Below, in pieces: positions 1 to 10,307 of a stretch of DNA of 64,000 nt (its first letter is position 1; every line of letters starts with the position of its first letter). The position numbers and the translations under genes are program-made. The notes under the pieces were generated by a model. That model ran no database searches. It had not been told where the DNA came from and saw nothing but the letters and a program-made list of their open reading frames with translations. The stretch is from Catonia carolina (lineage: Eukaryota; Arthropoda; Insecta; Hemiptera; Achilidae). The stretch spans positions 3,235,501 through 3,299,500 of the forward strand of contig JAQMRL010000011.1 in assembly GCA_035578175.1 (NCBI GenBank), given 5' to 3'.

Positions 1-1842
1 GTTTCTTCACCCCTTTCGTCTTTTTCATCGACATCTAAATTTTCCTTTAAAATAATCTCTTTCCGTTTTTAAATGTTTTATCAGAACTCACAGTGTACGC
101 AAAGTAACAACAAAAACAAGAAAATAAAAGACCTGCAAAAATTGTAGCACAATTAAAATCACGATTAAATCTACGCAACAATATACGACCGATATTTTTA
201 ACGCACTAAATAGTACGTACTAATGTTTAGAACAAAAGCAAACCAAGATAAAATTCCAGCGTAAAAATGGGGAGGGTAACTAATATAACGGTTTTGAGAG
301 AAATTAGCAAAACAGTGGTCGTAAATGTAAACATCCGTAATATAAGAATAACTATTGTACACAATATAATGTATTATGTTCAACAAAATCGCGCTTAAGT
401 GAATTCGCGTAAGTTGAGGTCTTACTGTATTTCAAGTTAATTATGGAAAATGCAGCTTAAAATGTCGTTCAGATACTTTGGAACCAATCTGAACAACCGT
501 TACGCCCAGAAAATCAATTAAGTTAACAATAAATTTGAAATGTGTATTTTTACTGTACATTAATTGATTTAATCAAGCACATAAAGAATCAGAAAAACCA
601 AATAGATGTAGAACACAAATGAATTGATGAAAAATGGTGTCCTTCACCCGTAAATTTATTTTGAATCTGGTGTAATTCAGTTTTAGAATGCAGAGCACCG
701 AGTACAGGTCGGTGCAACCTTGCGTGGAATTCCAATCAATATTGTGCATCGCATCATATCCTTTTACTGTGGTTGTTTGTACCGTATTAAATAACGACAA
801 ACATTACAAACCACCTACTAAAATGTCATACTATATACCATCTAAACCCCGACCGCTAGACTAGATTACTTTGTTTCCCGTTTTTAGTTGACTAATGAGT
901 TAAGTATGTAATTTAATGTAATTCAAAATTTAATTACATTCAAAACATTTAGAGAATTAAAAAAAAGTTTTGTAGTGTATTTCTCATCATGTGTTAGATA
1001 AAATGCATTAAAAAAATATTTAATGATCTTCGACTCGTTGTACTTCCATAAGGATTTTTTGAACTTTTTTAGGAAAATTCACAACTGTACATAAAAACAA
1101 TGAATGAATGAGATTATTATGACATGAGATAAAATGTGCTTTAAGACTTAGAGAAGATGACTGAACAGTGAGCTGCAGCTGTAAATTTTCTGTAAACGGT
1201 TTACATAATTGTGTGTACTATCCGAAATTACTTATTACAAAATGATGTCCCTCCTCCATCGCCGGTGTAGACGTCTGCGGGGATTTCCGAGAAAGTAATA
1301 ATAGTTTTAGATGCGTTCAAGTTGCGTTGCTATGATGAGATAATTCTTTATGGAATCTTTTGTAAATTTTTAACGAAATAAGTCGTTTACGTACGGAATT
1401 TGGAGGTAATTGTGCAAAGAGTTATTGGTAACGTAAAAAGGAGCATTTGTAACACGTAGTTAGAATTTTAACATCGTTGGAAAAAATAAGAATTAAAAGT
1501 GAATGTATTTTATTGTTTGTAATCAATAACTCAGTACAACGAACTTTGTTATTTTTTGTTTGTAATATTCTGTCGCACATTATGATACAGTATAGCCTAG
1601 GATTCCTTTAGTGACAATTACTTCCAGTTCAGTTGTTTTCTCTGCACGAATCAATGAACGCTGTAATAATCACGCACATGAGTAATAATTCAACGAGTAC
1701 TTTTAAATTATAGAATTTTAACTAATATTATGTTTCATTATATAGATATTTTTAAAATCATTGAAGCAATAATTAGTTGGAAAAGTATTAGTAAAAATGA
1801 ATTACATGTATTTTCGTAAAATATACAGAGTTTATTTTTTAT
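1..1842. other. AT-rich region, no gene recognised
   Basis: I see only short, AT-rich open frames with no recognisable motif, no splice-flanked exon pattern and no clear repeat boundary. Nothing here can be assigned. Confidence 0.5.
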
Positions 1843-2691
1843 AAAAAATCTGGTGTGAAGTACTCACACAAGTTTTTCTTGTTAATGCAAATAATTAACA
1901 ATATAACCTAACATTAGAAATAAAACAAAAAACGAACCTCAATAAACATAACCTAATTAATCATGAGCGAAAGACGTAAAATGAAAATCAACCTCAGTTT
2001 GGCTTAAAAATCCAGAAAATCACTCTTTGACGCTAAACTAGGCTCTGCAGAAAAAAATGCTTTATATAAAAGTTGTAGATTTAATTTTCTTTAAATTTGA
2101 TTATATACACTTTTGCCGTAAAATGCATACTAAGACTGAAATCTTTAAAAAATCGATGTTTTTACAATTTCATGAGAAACAGAAAATCACTAATTACCGC
2201 TAAACTAAGCATTATAAAAAAAAATGTTTAACATATAAGTTGTAAGTTTTTAAATTCTCTACAACTTGTATTAAATACATTTTTGCGCTAAAATGCACAT
2301 TAAAGCTACAATCTTAAGCAAACAATTTTTTCTACGAGAGCACAGCCTCCCCAAGAATTTCAACAGACATGGCGCCTACCTTATCTTGTAGAGCATAAAA
2401 AATTTAGTACATGAGGTAATTTTAAGAAAAACTGTAGGAGCCGTTTTCGAAAAAACCGCAACAAAGTGAAAAATTACCCGAATAAAAACTACTACTTCCG
2501 GTTGACCGATTTTGATGAAAATGTTCGTGTCGGGTCCTATATGGGTTCCTAACTTTAGTTCCAAACTTCAATTTCGTACAAAATTCCGTACGCGCGCGCG
2601 CACACACACACCCACCCACACACACTTCGAAAAATCGATACGAAAACCATACTTTTCTTCCTTAATATTCATATAAGCAAGAGAAAGTAAA
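1843..2691 (-). repeat. HEL repeat, copy 1 (Helentron/DINE-like, non-autonomous)
   Basis: A near full-length minus-strand copy of a repeat found about nine times in this window. Read on the minus strand it starts at the ACTTTCTCTTG end near 2691. It runs through a GT-rich microsatellite and two related AT-rich units, and finishes with a GTGTGA/TCACAC hairpin followed by CCAGATTTTTT near 1843. No protein is encoded. The subterminal inverted repeats, internal microsatellite and 3' hairpin resemble the DINE-1/HINE (Helentron-derived) layout. That class is my inference; the repeat itself is seen directly by comparison with the other copies. Confidence 0.8.
2590..2626. repeat. CG/CA microsatellite inside HEL copy 1
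   Basis: A run of CG then CA dinucleotides at the place where every longer HEL copy has a GT/CA tract. Confidence 0.85.
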
Positions 2692-3204
2692 CATAAATTT
2701 CTTTTTTTTTTTGTAAAATATACATATTTCTTATAAAAAACTATGTTTTCCCCGTACACGTGTTTGACTTTCCGTTTGTAAAATTTTGGGAAATTATTTA
2801 TTAAATCGAGTGCAAAATAGATCTGTCAAGATAAAAGGTAATTGGAGAAACGGTGGAAGTGTAAAATACCTAACGTTCTGAGAATGAACTATATCTTAGT
2901 GTGATCATGTTCACCAGATGAACAAAGAGAGAAGCAGAGGCTTAAAAAACGTTTTGGACTATTGCCCAAAGAAAAGAAAGGCCAAAAAAACGTAATAAGA
3001 GGGTGAGATACAGGGGATGGACTGATGTGTGAAAAAAGCTATTCACTGTGTGGGTGGCATATTAGATGTGTAAGGGTACGGAACTGTCTGTAGGATTTCT
3101 TTAAATTAAAATAATCTTCAGAATTTTTTTAAATATTTTTTTTACAATCTGTCTATCCAAAGACAATTAGCAAATTTAAATTTAAATTTTTAGAATCAAT
3201 CACT
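2692..3204. other. Unassigned AT-rich spacer
   Basis: No gene is seen. A stretch near 2920-3060 is rich in Lys/Arg codons on the plus strand and slightly resembles a LINE C-terminus, but it is too degraded to call. Confidence 0.4.
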
Positions 3205-3262
3205 TGTAGGCCTACAGTGTTTCTGGTGCCAACATCATCGCAGCAACCACACTATTCTTTTT
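3205..3262. repeat. 58 bp direct repeat, left copy
   Basis: Starts with the 12 bp palindrome TGTAGGCCTACA and matches 4164-4218 with only a few differences. The two copies lie about 960 bp apart in the same orientation and bracket a SINE-B copy and a LINE remnant. Confidence 0.75.
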
Positions 3263-3514
3263 TCTTTAAGTCATCAGCTGAAAGGCTGGTTTGAATCTCT
3301 AGAAGTTTTACTAAGTAAAACGAGGAGTGAAGTGGTTTACTATTACCTTCCTCACCGAGTTGAAAAGTATGCTTATCAGCATGCCAGGTTCTCCAAAAAT
3401 CACACATTTTCCTCCCGGCTAATGACACCTTCATTTCATTCACCACAGGGTCTGACTGTATAATGAAATTCATTACTTTCAGAGGAGATAACTCTGAATA
3501 GTGTCTTTTACACT
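3261..3514 (-). mobile_element. SINE-B retroposon, truncated copy
   Basis: On the minus strand it ends with the family 3' terminus (GGCTGATGACTTAAAG type). It covers the conserved block around CCCTGTGGTGAATGAAATGA but lacks the 5' ~130 bp present in the complete copies at 18644-19039 and 57699-58092. The short ORF inside is a by-product of the repeat. Confidence 0.75.
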
Positions 3515-3735
3515 TCCATACCTAGTAAGATATAAAAAAGTATAAAACTGATATAACTAACATAATTATTACTATTTAATAGTTTTCATTGAATTAATTT
3601 TTTTTTGTTTTTTTCAGGTATGTACCTTCTGCTTCTTTGCTCTAAAACCATATTGGTATGAATTTAAATTTCTTTAATAAATTGTATGCAGTAACTGAAA
3701 ATTAAAAATAACATTCATAGTCATTGGCGGATATT
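3515..3735. repeat. Repeat shared with 26901-27120
   Basis: The sequence beyond the SINE-B block continues to match the copy at 26.9-27.1 kb, including a T-rich tract followed by CAGGTATGTACCTTCTGC. SINE-B is therefore embedded in, or was co-duplicated with, a larger unit in both places. Confidence 0.65.
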
Positions 3736-3879
3736 CAAGGGGATTTAGGTAATTTGAGATTGATCTCAAATATCTTATTTTACTCAGAATGTAACATAAT
3801 AAATGTAGCATTCACTGGTAGATAACACAAAATTGCGTTCTTCTTCTTTTCACTATCAAGGATAGGTTCTCGTTTGTTC

Positions 3880-4163
3880 CGACTCAAAACAATGACAAAC
3901 TATTGAATTATTGCCATCTCTCGTGTGGCCTTTCAACATCTCTCCTCTCCAATCTGTAATGCAAAACTTTGAGGGGATCCTTCCCTCAGGTTTTCTCTTT
4001 ACGTGCTCTCTCCATCGATTTCGATATTCTGCAATCTTCCCATTCAGGTTGTAAACATCCATTTCCGTTCTTATGTCCTCATTTCTAAGTAGGTCCCTAC
4101 GATTGCAAACTTTTGTTCTTCGCAGGAATCGCTTCTCTGTCGCCAGTACTCTACTCTCGTGTT
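3880..4163 (-). pseudogene. LINE reverse-transcriptase C-terminal remnant
   Basis: Minus-strand translation gives a typical LINE tail: FLRRTKVCNRRDLLRNEDIR, then NLNGKIAEYRNRWREHVKR and PEGRIPSK. These correspond to the post-RT region of RTE-type LINEs, where FLRR..G.TR.DR.RNE.IR and W.EH..RMPE.R.PK blocks are common. Endonuclease and RT domains are missing, so this is a 5'-truncated copy. It is not a host gene. The clade assignment is tentative. Confidence 0.75.
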
Positions 4164-4218
4164 TGTAGGCCTACAGAGTTTCTGGTGCTGACATCATCGT
4201 AGCAACCACACTATTTTT
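4164..4218. repeat. 58 bp direct repeat, right copy
   Basis: Partner of 3205-3262, again beginning with TGTAGGCCTACA. It lies directly at the 5' side of the LINE remnant. Confidence 0.75.
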
Positions 4219-6080
4219 TTGGAGAAGGTACTTGAGATCAGCGCTTGATCGGCGCTTGAGCCTTCTTCTCGAATTAACTGATTTGTATCGTGAATGAATT
4301 TGTTGTATTAACGAATCTGTGTTTGTTTGATATCGAATGTGTGAAATGAGTATAATTATGAAGGTTTTTTTGCTAGGTCTATTATGCATGGTAAAAGTAA
4401 TTCGTGTATTGTGCTGTTGGTTACGTAGGAGAGACATTCTGTTACTGTACGTAATATTTTATCCTGTATTCTCTGAATAAGTTTTGTATGAAACGGTTTT
4501 GCTGAACCCCATAATTATTTTCCATAAGTTCAGACTAGTCTATGACTTCTGTAAATTCGTATTTTATTCCCTATTGGTATTTTCGAACGACTCTCCTATA
4601 ATCATTTCAGTAAATAAAAGCGCGTTTTTAATGAGTGGCGTGAATTTGATTTAGAATTTTAAGAAAATAGTTCAGTTTTTTTTACAATCCGCCTGTAAAT
4701 TTTTAATCTCAGAATACTCTGGGCACTATTAAGAATTCCTACTGAAGGAAAAACTTAAAAATAATTGAAACCTTTCCTTGATTGTTATCGAATCATGTGG
4801 ATGCATCACAAAAATTCTGACGTGAATTGGATAATCGAAATTGTTGAGATTTCAGTCAACGATGTTTTAGAGAACTTTGAAGTAATATTTCTCCAGAATA
4901 CCCTAAACATGTTTCAAGTAATTTCTGTACATGTACGATCATGTTAAAAGAAAATTTTAGAAAATACTTATCACCTAACCGAAAAGTAGGTCTTTTCTTG
5001 TTTTTTTAATCTTTGTTTTCATCACGAACGCGGGATCAGTATGCCAGATTGGACAGACAACTTTTTAATTCATTTTACTACGCTTTCTTTGCATGCACTT
5101 GCGTGTGATTGTTATGTTAGCCTATTATAGGTACAAAACTGTGTGTATATTATGTATATTACACATGAACGCACTTATTAATTATATAGCAATTATAGTT
5201 CTTAACAAAAGATTTAACGTTTGTTATAAAATCGCCGACATCTTGAGAACGAATTCAATTTTCAAAATTCAGTAATACGATTTAGATTTTTCTCAGAGAA
5301 ATTCATTCGCGATACTATGTTTAACTCTTAAATGAATATTTTTGCAGATAGAATATTCCATTACAAGCGAAGTAGTGGTTCAAAAAATTGCATGGCGATG
5401 ATCGGGTTACCACCCATCCCCTTAAACTCCTCTGTTTCGATGTAGCCTGTAGCACTTCTAAGACCATGAGAAAATTTCATCAAAATCAGAGCTGTTTTTT
5501 TTAAATTACTTATATCACATACATAGGCTACATGGTAATTGTTACACATAGTTTTATGTTCGTTCGGGAACTGGTTACAATAAATAATGAATCATTTTTT
5601 TTAAACTTATTACAACCTGTTTGTTAACGGAATTATAAATTACAAAAATATATTACGCTTTTCACTAATTTAAATTACAATTAAATTATTCTTAACGGGA
5701 TTAATTACAAAAATGTTATAATAAACCGAAAGCTTACAGTAACTTAACTGAAGGAAAGCAAAATGGCCATATCCAATATTAATAATAAATTACTCCTACC
5801 TACAAAACCAACTGTAGTACCTGAATACGAAGATTCTGTTTACTCGCACCGCACTGGTTTTAACAAACGAAACACACCTAAAATCACATTTACTTTGTAA
5901 TCTGACAACAGACTAAATCTAACTAAAGTGCTGACCCGTTTTTATTTATAGGGTATTTATAGCGTATTTATTTTAATTATAACTCATAACGTAACCGCTA
6001 CCTTACAAAATGTTTTAATCAAATTGTTAATCCACAAGTTTACCTCAATATTTTCGAAGAACTGGATGCGCAATTAAGAT
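4219..6080. other. AT-rich region, no gene recognised
   Basis: Short open frames only. A less AT-rich patch at 5370-5480 could be a fragment of an unidentified transposon, since its minus-strand frame looks protein-like (EEFKGMGGNPIIAMQFFEPL). I cannot assign it. Confidence 0.4.
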
Positions 6081-6084
6081 AACG

Positions 6085-6290
6085 AAAAATAATACAGCTT
6101 CTTTCAACAAGATGGAGTAACATGTCACACGTTATACGTTTCACTGAATCGCTATCATGCTGCTTTCACGATGAACGAGTTGTTATCAGTGGACGTTGGC
6201 CTCCACGATTTCCAGAGGTGTATACTTGCGATTTTTTCTTTGGGGCTACTTTACCCTTTCAGTACCGAAACTATATTTAAAAGTTTGATC
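6085..6290 (+). pseudogene. Decayed IS630-Tc1-mariner-type transposase fragment
   Basis: Plus-strand frames read FFQQDGVTCHTLYVSLNRYH and, after a frame change, RWPPRFPEVYTCDFFFGATL. This is the QQDGA.CHT.......WPPRSPDL..CDFFLWG signature of a DDE transposase group in insect genomes, now with substitutions and a frameshift. The N-terminal DNA-binding region is not recognisable and no terminal repeats were found. It is certainly non-functional. Confidence 0.7.
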
Positions 6291-6489
6291 TAAATTGCCA
6301 TTTAGTTTGAATAAGGATGTACTAAAGGTGCCAGCCCTTATTTCAAAAACTTGCAGGCGTAAGCCTGCCATTGCAGACCAAAATTTCAACGTTTACAAAA
6401 ATAAAATGTCCTGTTAAAAATTTATTTTTATTGTGTTCATAAAAAAAAGAAATCGTTCTAACACTAAACATATTCAAAATAGTTCTTTT

Positions 6490-6565
6490 TAGTTTATTTC
6501 GAACCCGGGACCTTTCACTTTGTAGGCTATCGCACTAGTCACCACACCACGGAGGCGGTTTCAAA
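6490..6565 (-). mobile_element. tRNA-derived SINE fragment
   Basis: On the minus strand there is an A-box-like GTGGTGTGGTGACTAGTGCG and a B box GGTTCGAAA. The spacing and flanking words match the tRNA-like heads at 44455, 61650 and 62268. It lacks a mature tRNA fold with good stems, so it is called a SINE and not a tRNA gene. Confidence 0.65.
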
Positions 6566-7385
6566 ATACATTATTCCATTAATTTTTGTTTAAAAGTTTG
6601 TTTGTAAATGTTCGGTTATCCGGACGTTGGAACTTTATGTATAATTTTCGGACTCCGGTAAACCGGATGTTATAAATACGTAAACGATATCAACGTCCTG
6701 TTTTCCGGACGTTGCTGCTGAAAGAGAGTTTATGCATAGGCCACAAAATATTCGAATCTGCCTTAACAATTATCTTATTTTACGAAAATCTATTACCAAA
6801 TTTAGACGGATTGCTTCGTGTGTAACTACCAAATACAGAATTGTTTTTGTCTTTTAATTTTGAAAACTGAGCGACCAGTTTCGGTAGGTACAATTTATCG
6901 AGCGATGGAGAATTTTTATTGCTACTAGATGATGTACCTAGTGGTACTTAGTACAAAATCGAGTTAAAAATTAAAAACAGTTTTTTTCTTGAATTTTACG
7001 CTGATTTTATTATTTTTTATTTTAATTTTATTTAATATAATTACTGTAACGATAAATTTATAGTGAACTACTAATAAATATTATATGAGCTTCCTTTTAT
7101 GTAATTATATTAAATATTATTTAATACTTCAGACATAATTTTTTATAAAAAGTAACAAAGGTAAGTATTGCATTTAATAGCTTTTTAATTTCTTCATCGA
7201 TTTGTTAACATAAAAGCTCATTAATACAGTTAATATACTTATAACTCTTTACAGAAAATTAATTACTAGTATAATTAAATTATGTTATTATTTTTCTTAT
7301 TTAAGTTGTACTTTGTAAAGTTTTATTTCTTATTCATTTATCTTTTCTGTTATGCAATTACGTACAAAGTTTATTTTGTACGTAA
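6566..7385. other. AT-rich region, no gene recognised
   Basis: 6600-6720 contains several CCGGA/TCCGG words of the kind seen in the TIRs of pogo-like elements, perhaps an old fragment. Otherwise nothing is recognised. Confidence 0.35.
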
Positions 7386-7461
7386 TTATTATTATTTACG
7401 TATGATGATTATGAATTAATGTATTGTTAATAATTAGTTTCTTGTTGCATCAGGCTCTTTT
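7386..7461. repeat. Left ~75 bp direct repeat flanking HEL copy 2
   Basis: Matches 10308-10380 in direct orientation across ~75 bp, with a few substitutions and a 3 bp gap. The two copies flank the HEL repeat and everything nested in it. This is far too long for a normal target-site duplication. Confidence 0.8.
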
Positions 7462-7592
7462 TACTTTCTCTTGCCTATATGAATATTTAGGAAGAAAATT
7501 ATTGTTTTCATGTCGATTTTTCGAAATCGAGTTATCACCGGATCTACATGTGTTCAGACCCCCTGAACCCAAAAAACATGTTTTTAGCGATT

Positions 7593-7632
<40 letters not shown>

Positions 7633-7646
7633 CGTGCGTGTGTGTG
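7593..7646. repeat. GT microsatellite
   Basis: About 54 bp of GT repeats with a short CGTGCG interruption, at the fixed microsatellite position of the HEL repeat. Confidence 0.95.
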
Positions 7647-8043
7647 AACAGAATATCTCAAAAACGGAACATCGTACGAACTTGAAACTTAAGTTAAATA
7701 CTACTACCAAACCCGACACGAGCATTTTAATCAAAATCAGTCAACCGGAAGTAGTAGTTTATTCGTGTCATTTTTCACTTTTTTGCGATTTTCTCAATAA
7801 CGGGTCCTACAATTTTTTAAAAATCGCCTCATTTACTACATTTTTTATGCTCTACAAGATAGGGTAGGCGCCATTTCTGCTGAAATTCTTGTGGAGGCTG
7901 TTTTTTGTAAAAAATTTGTTATTTAAGATTGCAGCTTTAATATGCTTTTAAGCACAAAAATATATTTAATAAAAGTTGTAGAGAATTAAAATCCTACAAC
8001 TTTTATTCCAAACAATTTTTTTGTATAACGCTTAGTTTAGCGG

Positions 8044-8046
8044 AAA
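8044..8046. repeat. Target-site duplication AAA (left)
   Basis: AAA directly precedes the CACTG terminus and is repeated at 9956-9958. Removing the element plus one copy gives TAGCGG-AAA-TTAGCG, which agrees in length with the uninterrupted HEL copy near 46490. Confidence 0.75.
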
Positions 8047-8150
8047 CACTGGTCTGCATCAAAAATTCCCCTTGAACTTTAATAGGTGATCGTTATGTAT
8101 TTTTACCCCCTGAATCCGAATCTGACCTCCGTTTTGCTCCATCACCCACC
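8047..8150 (+). repeat. Left terminal inverted repeat of CACTG element
   Basis: Pairs with 9844-9955; starts CACTGGTCTGCATC and ends near CATCACCCACC. Confidence 0.85.
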
Positions 8151-8393
8151 ATTTTTAGGGGGTGGGCCACTCCCCTTATTTGGGCACATATCAGAGTGCG
8201 TCAGTCTGGTGTAACTATGGTATGAAATTGTACAGTTGTATCATGGTTTTATGGTTCTTCAAGGCCTACCTAACACTGAAAGAGTACAATAAGAGAGTAT
8301 TGACGTATTGATACATTTTGTGTATTTTTACTTATACAATTTTTCTGGTTCAAGATACTTGTCATCGAATACATATTCTTAAAGAGAGTGGTT

Positions 8394-9600
8394 TTAATTG
8401 GAGGAAGCTTTTCTCTTGTACTGATATCGGGGAGTTTCACGCAAGAGTGACCAGCAGTAGTCTGCTAACATACTTCAGTTCCACTTCCCAGAGAACAGTT
8501 TTTCGACGAGTGCAATGTCTTGATGAAACCTTTCTCCGCATGCATCGTAAACTGCTCCCACGTTTTCTGGGAAAAAGTCCAAATGCGCGTGTACAAGGTG
8601 CAATTTTAATAACATGTTGCAACCCATCGACTCGTATGCAGATAGCAATTCTTCGACGAGTTCAACATAATTTTCACTTTTGTTAGATCCTGAAAAATAT
8701 TCACACATGTCTTTAAATGCAGCCCAAGCTCTTTTTTCTTTTCAATTTAAGTGATTGATGAACACTGAATCTTTAAAAGGCTCTCTAATTTGTGGACCAA
8801 CAAAAATTCCCTCTTTAATTTTTTCTTCACTCAAACATGGAAATTTGCTCTTCAAATACTGGAATCCGTCTCCTGTTTTATTGATAGCTTTCACGAACTG
8901 TTTAATCAAACTGAGTTTGATACGCAAAGGATGCAAAAATATGTTTTCACTCGAGACTAAAGGCTTATTGGCAACAGTTTATTGACCAGAAACTAAACTT
9001 TCGCACGAGGGCTAATTTCGAACCGTATAATTTTTATCACGGGCTCGACTATCCCACTCACACAGAAAGCAACAATGTTTGGTGTATCCCGATTAAAGTC
9101 TTGTAAGTAAAGCCACAACCTTAAAATCAGCACAGAGCTTCCGGGGATGATCTTTATAAGCAATGTTTTTAAGGATACGGCTGATATTATTGTATGTCTC
9201 ATTCACGTTGACCCCGTAAGCAACCGGAACTGAGGGCAAATAATTACCATTTGCCAACAAAACAGCTTTTAAACTGGTTTTAGATGAGTCGATGAATAGG
9301 CGCCAATTTCCTGGATCATCTGGCATGTTAGGTTCAATCACTAATCCATTTACATTATTGCAGTACACTAAGTCACCGTCCTCCAAAAAAAGTTGTTTAA
9401 ACGAAGCTAGCCGGGATCTAGAAACACAAATTTTCACTTCTTTTCCAAGAGGTTCCATTGCTGAAGCTGAGACCCGAGCAGTTGGGCTTTAGTTTTTGGG
9501 AGATTTAAATCCCGGATGAGATCATTAAGCTCCTCTTGTGTGACAAGATGAGGCTCTAACCATAAAAAATGCTCTCAAAAAGTTTAATCGTCGCTAAGCT
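8394..9600 (-). pseudogene. Transposase-like pseudogene of the CACTG element (GERFHQDI family)
   Basis: On the minus strand a recognisable protein runs for about 380 codons. N-terminal block TQEELNDLIRDLNLPKTKAQ at ~9540-9480; LVYCNNVNGL at ~9370; NWRLFIDSSKTSLKAVLL at ~9300; KLCADFKVVALL at ~9130; GYTKHCCFLCEWDSRA at ~9085-9040; HPLRIKLSLIKQFVKAINKT at ~8935; GCNMLLKLHLVHAHLDFFPE at ~8620; CGERFHQDI at ~8535; SMLADYCWSL at ~8470. From ~9458 to 8394 all blocks lie in one frame, broken by stops at about 9093, 9018, 8985, 8742 and 8475. One frameshift near 9455 separates the N-terminal block. I recall this motif set from abundant uncharacterised arthropod proteins; that is memory, not a search. 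Asp in LFIDSS, Asp in CADFK and Glu in GERFHQD could form a DDE triad, which is inference. The gene is dead. Confidence 0.75.
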
Positions 9601-9843
9601 TATCACTTCGCCCGGCTTCCCACCTTGGCAGACACCCACCCTGCTACACCTCTGAACTAACGGTGATGTCACCCCTCCCTCTTTGGTCTTCATACACAAA
9701 TGTGCGTGCACTGAGATAACATTTTCTAAGGAGGGGAGGATGACCCACCTCCTTACAACCTCCTCCCGCCCCTCGTTTTATTAGGAATAACCGCTTTTAG
9801 GTGTTTTTTCGAGAATTTCCAGGGGGGCGCCCCCCTCAAAAAC

Positions 9844-9955
9844 GGTGGGTGATAGAGAGTAACGGAGGTCAGATTTGGATTCAGGGGGTCATGATACATA
9901 ACAATCACCCATCAAAGTCCAAGGGGAAAAATTTTCTTTTTTTTGCAGACCAGTG
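9844..9955 (-). repeat. Right terminal inverted repeat of CACTG element
   Basis: Inverted partner of 8047-8150, ending in TGCAGACCAGTG. A few small indels make it slightly longer than the left arm. Confidence 0.85.
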
Positions 9956-10307
9956 AAATTAGCGAATTTATGTTTTTTTCTCACGAAAACGTGTAAAAAA
10001 TCGGTTTAAAAAAACTTTGTCATGCATTTTACGACAAAAGTGTATAATAAAATTAATAGGAAATTAAAAGATCTACAACTTTTATTGATAGTATTTTTCT
10101 CTACAGAGCCTAGTTGAGCGTGGAAGAGTGGTTTTCCGTATTTTTAAGCCAAACTGAGGTTGATTTTCATTTTGCGTCTTTCACTCATGATTAAAATAAA
10201 GGTAGTTTTTTTTGTTTATACCTAATGTTTTATTACTAATGTTAGGTTATATTGTTCATTATTTGCATTGGCAAAAGAAAGTCGTGTGAATGTTTCACAC
10301 CAGGGTT
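9956..10307 (+). repeat. HEL repeat, copy 2, 3' part
   Basis: Resumes the HEL sequence after the nested transposon (second AT-rich unit, AAAAGATCTACAACTTTTAT, then GTTAGGTTATATTGTTCATT). It ends with GGCAAAAGAAAGTC, the GTGTGA/TCACAC hairpin and CCAGG. Confidence 0.85.

Larger units (their letters stand above)
7461..8046 (+). repeat. HEL repeat, copy 2, 5' part
   Basis: Begins with TTACTTTCTCTTGCC and a hairpin formed by CTATATGAATAT and its complement, then the GT microsatellite and the first AT-rich unit. It breaks off inside the word TAGTTTAGCGG where the CACTG transposon has inserted; the rest resumes at 9956. The ORF that spans it is a repeat artefact. Confidence 0.85.
8047..9955 (-). 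mobile_element. CACTG-terminated TIR DNA transposon, complete, 1,909 bp
   Basis: The ends are inverted repeats: CACTGGTCTGCA at 8047 and its complement TGCAGACCAGTG ending at 9955. Imperfect inverted identity continues for ~104 bp (8047-8150) and ~112 bp (9844-9955), including the blocks CCCCCTGAATCC, TCTGACCTCCGTT and TCACCCACC. The target duplication is 3 bp (AAA). CACTG/CACTA ends with 3 bp duplications are known from the CACTA (CMC) superfamily, so that is the working assignment. It rests on termini only, because I cannot align the encoded protein to a CACTA transposase. One broken transposase-like gene lies on the minus strand. The element interrupts HEL copy 2, so it is younger than that repeat. 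Confidence 0.85.

Noticed and set aside
7424..7867. 147-codon ORF with a CVCVCV tract
   Set aside because: Read-through of the GT microsatellite and HEL repeat; the same pseudo-ORF recurs at 45990-46262 because the repeat is conserved.
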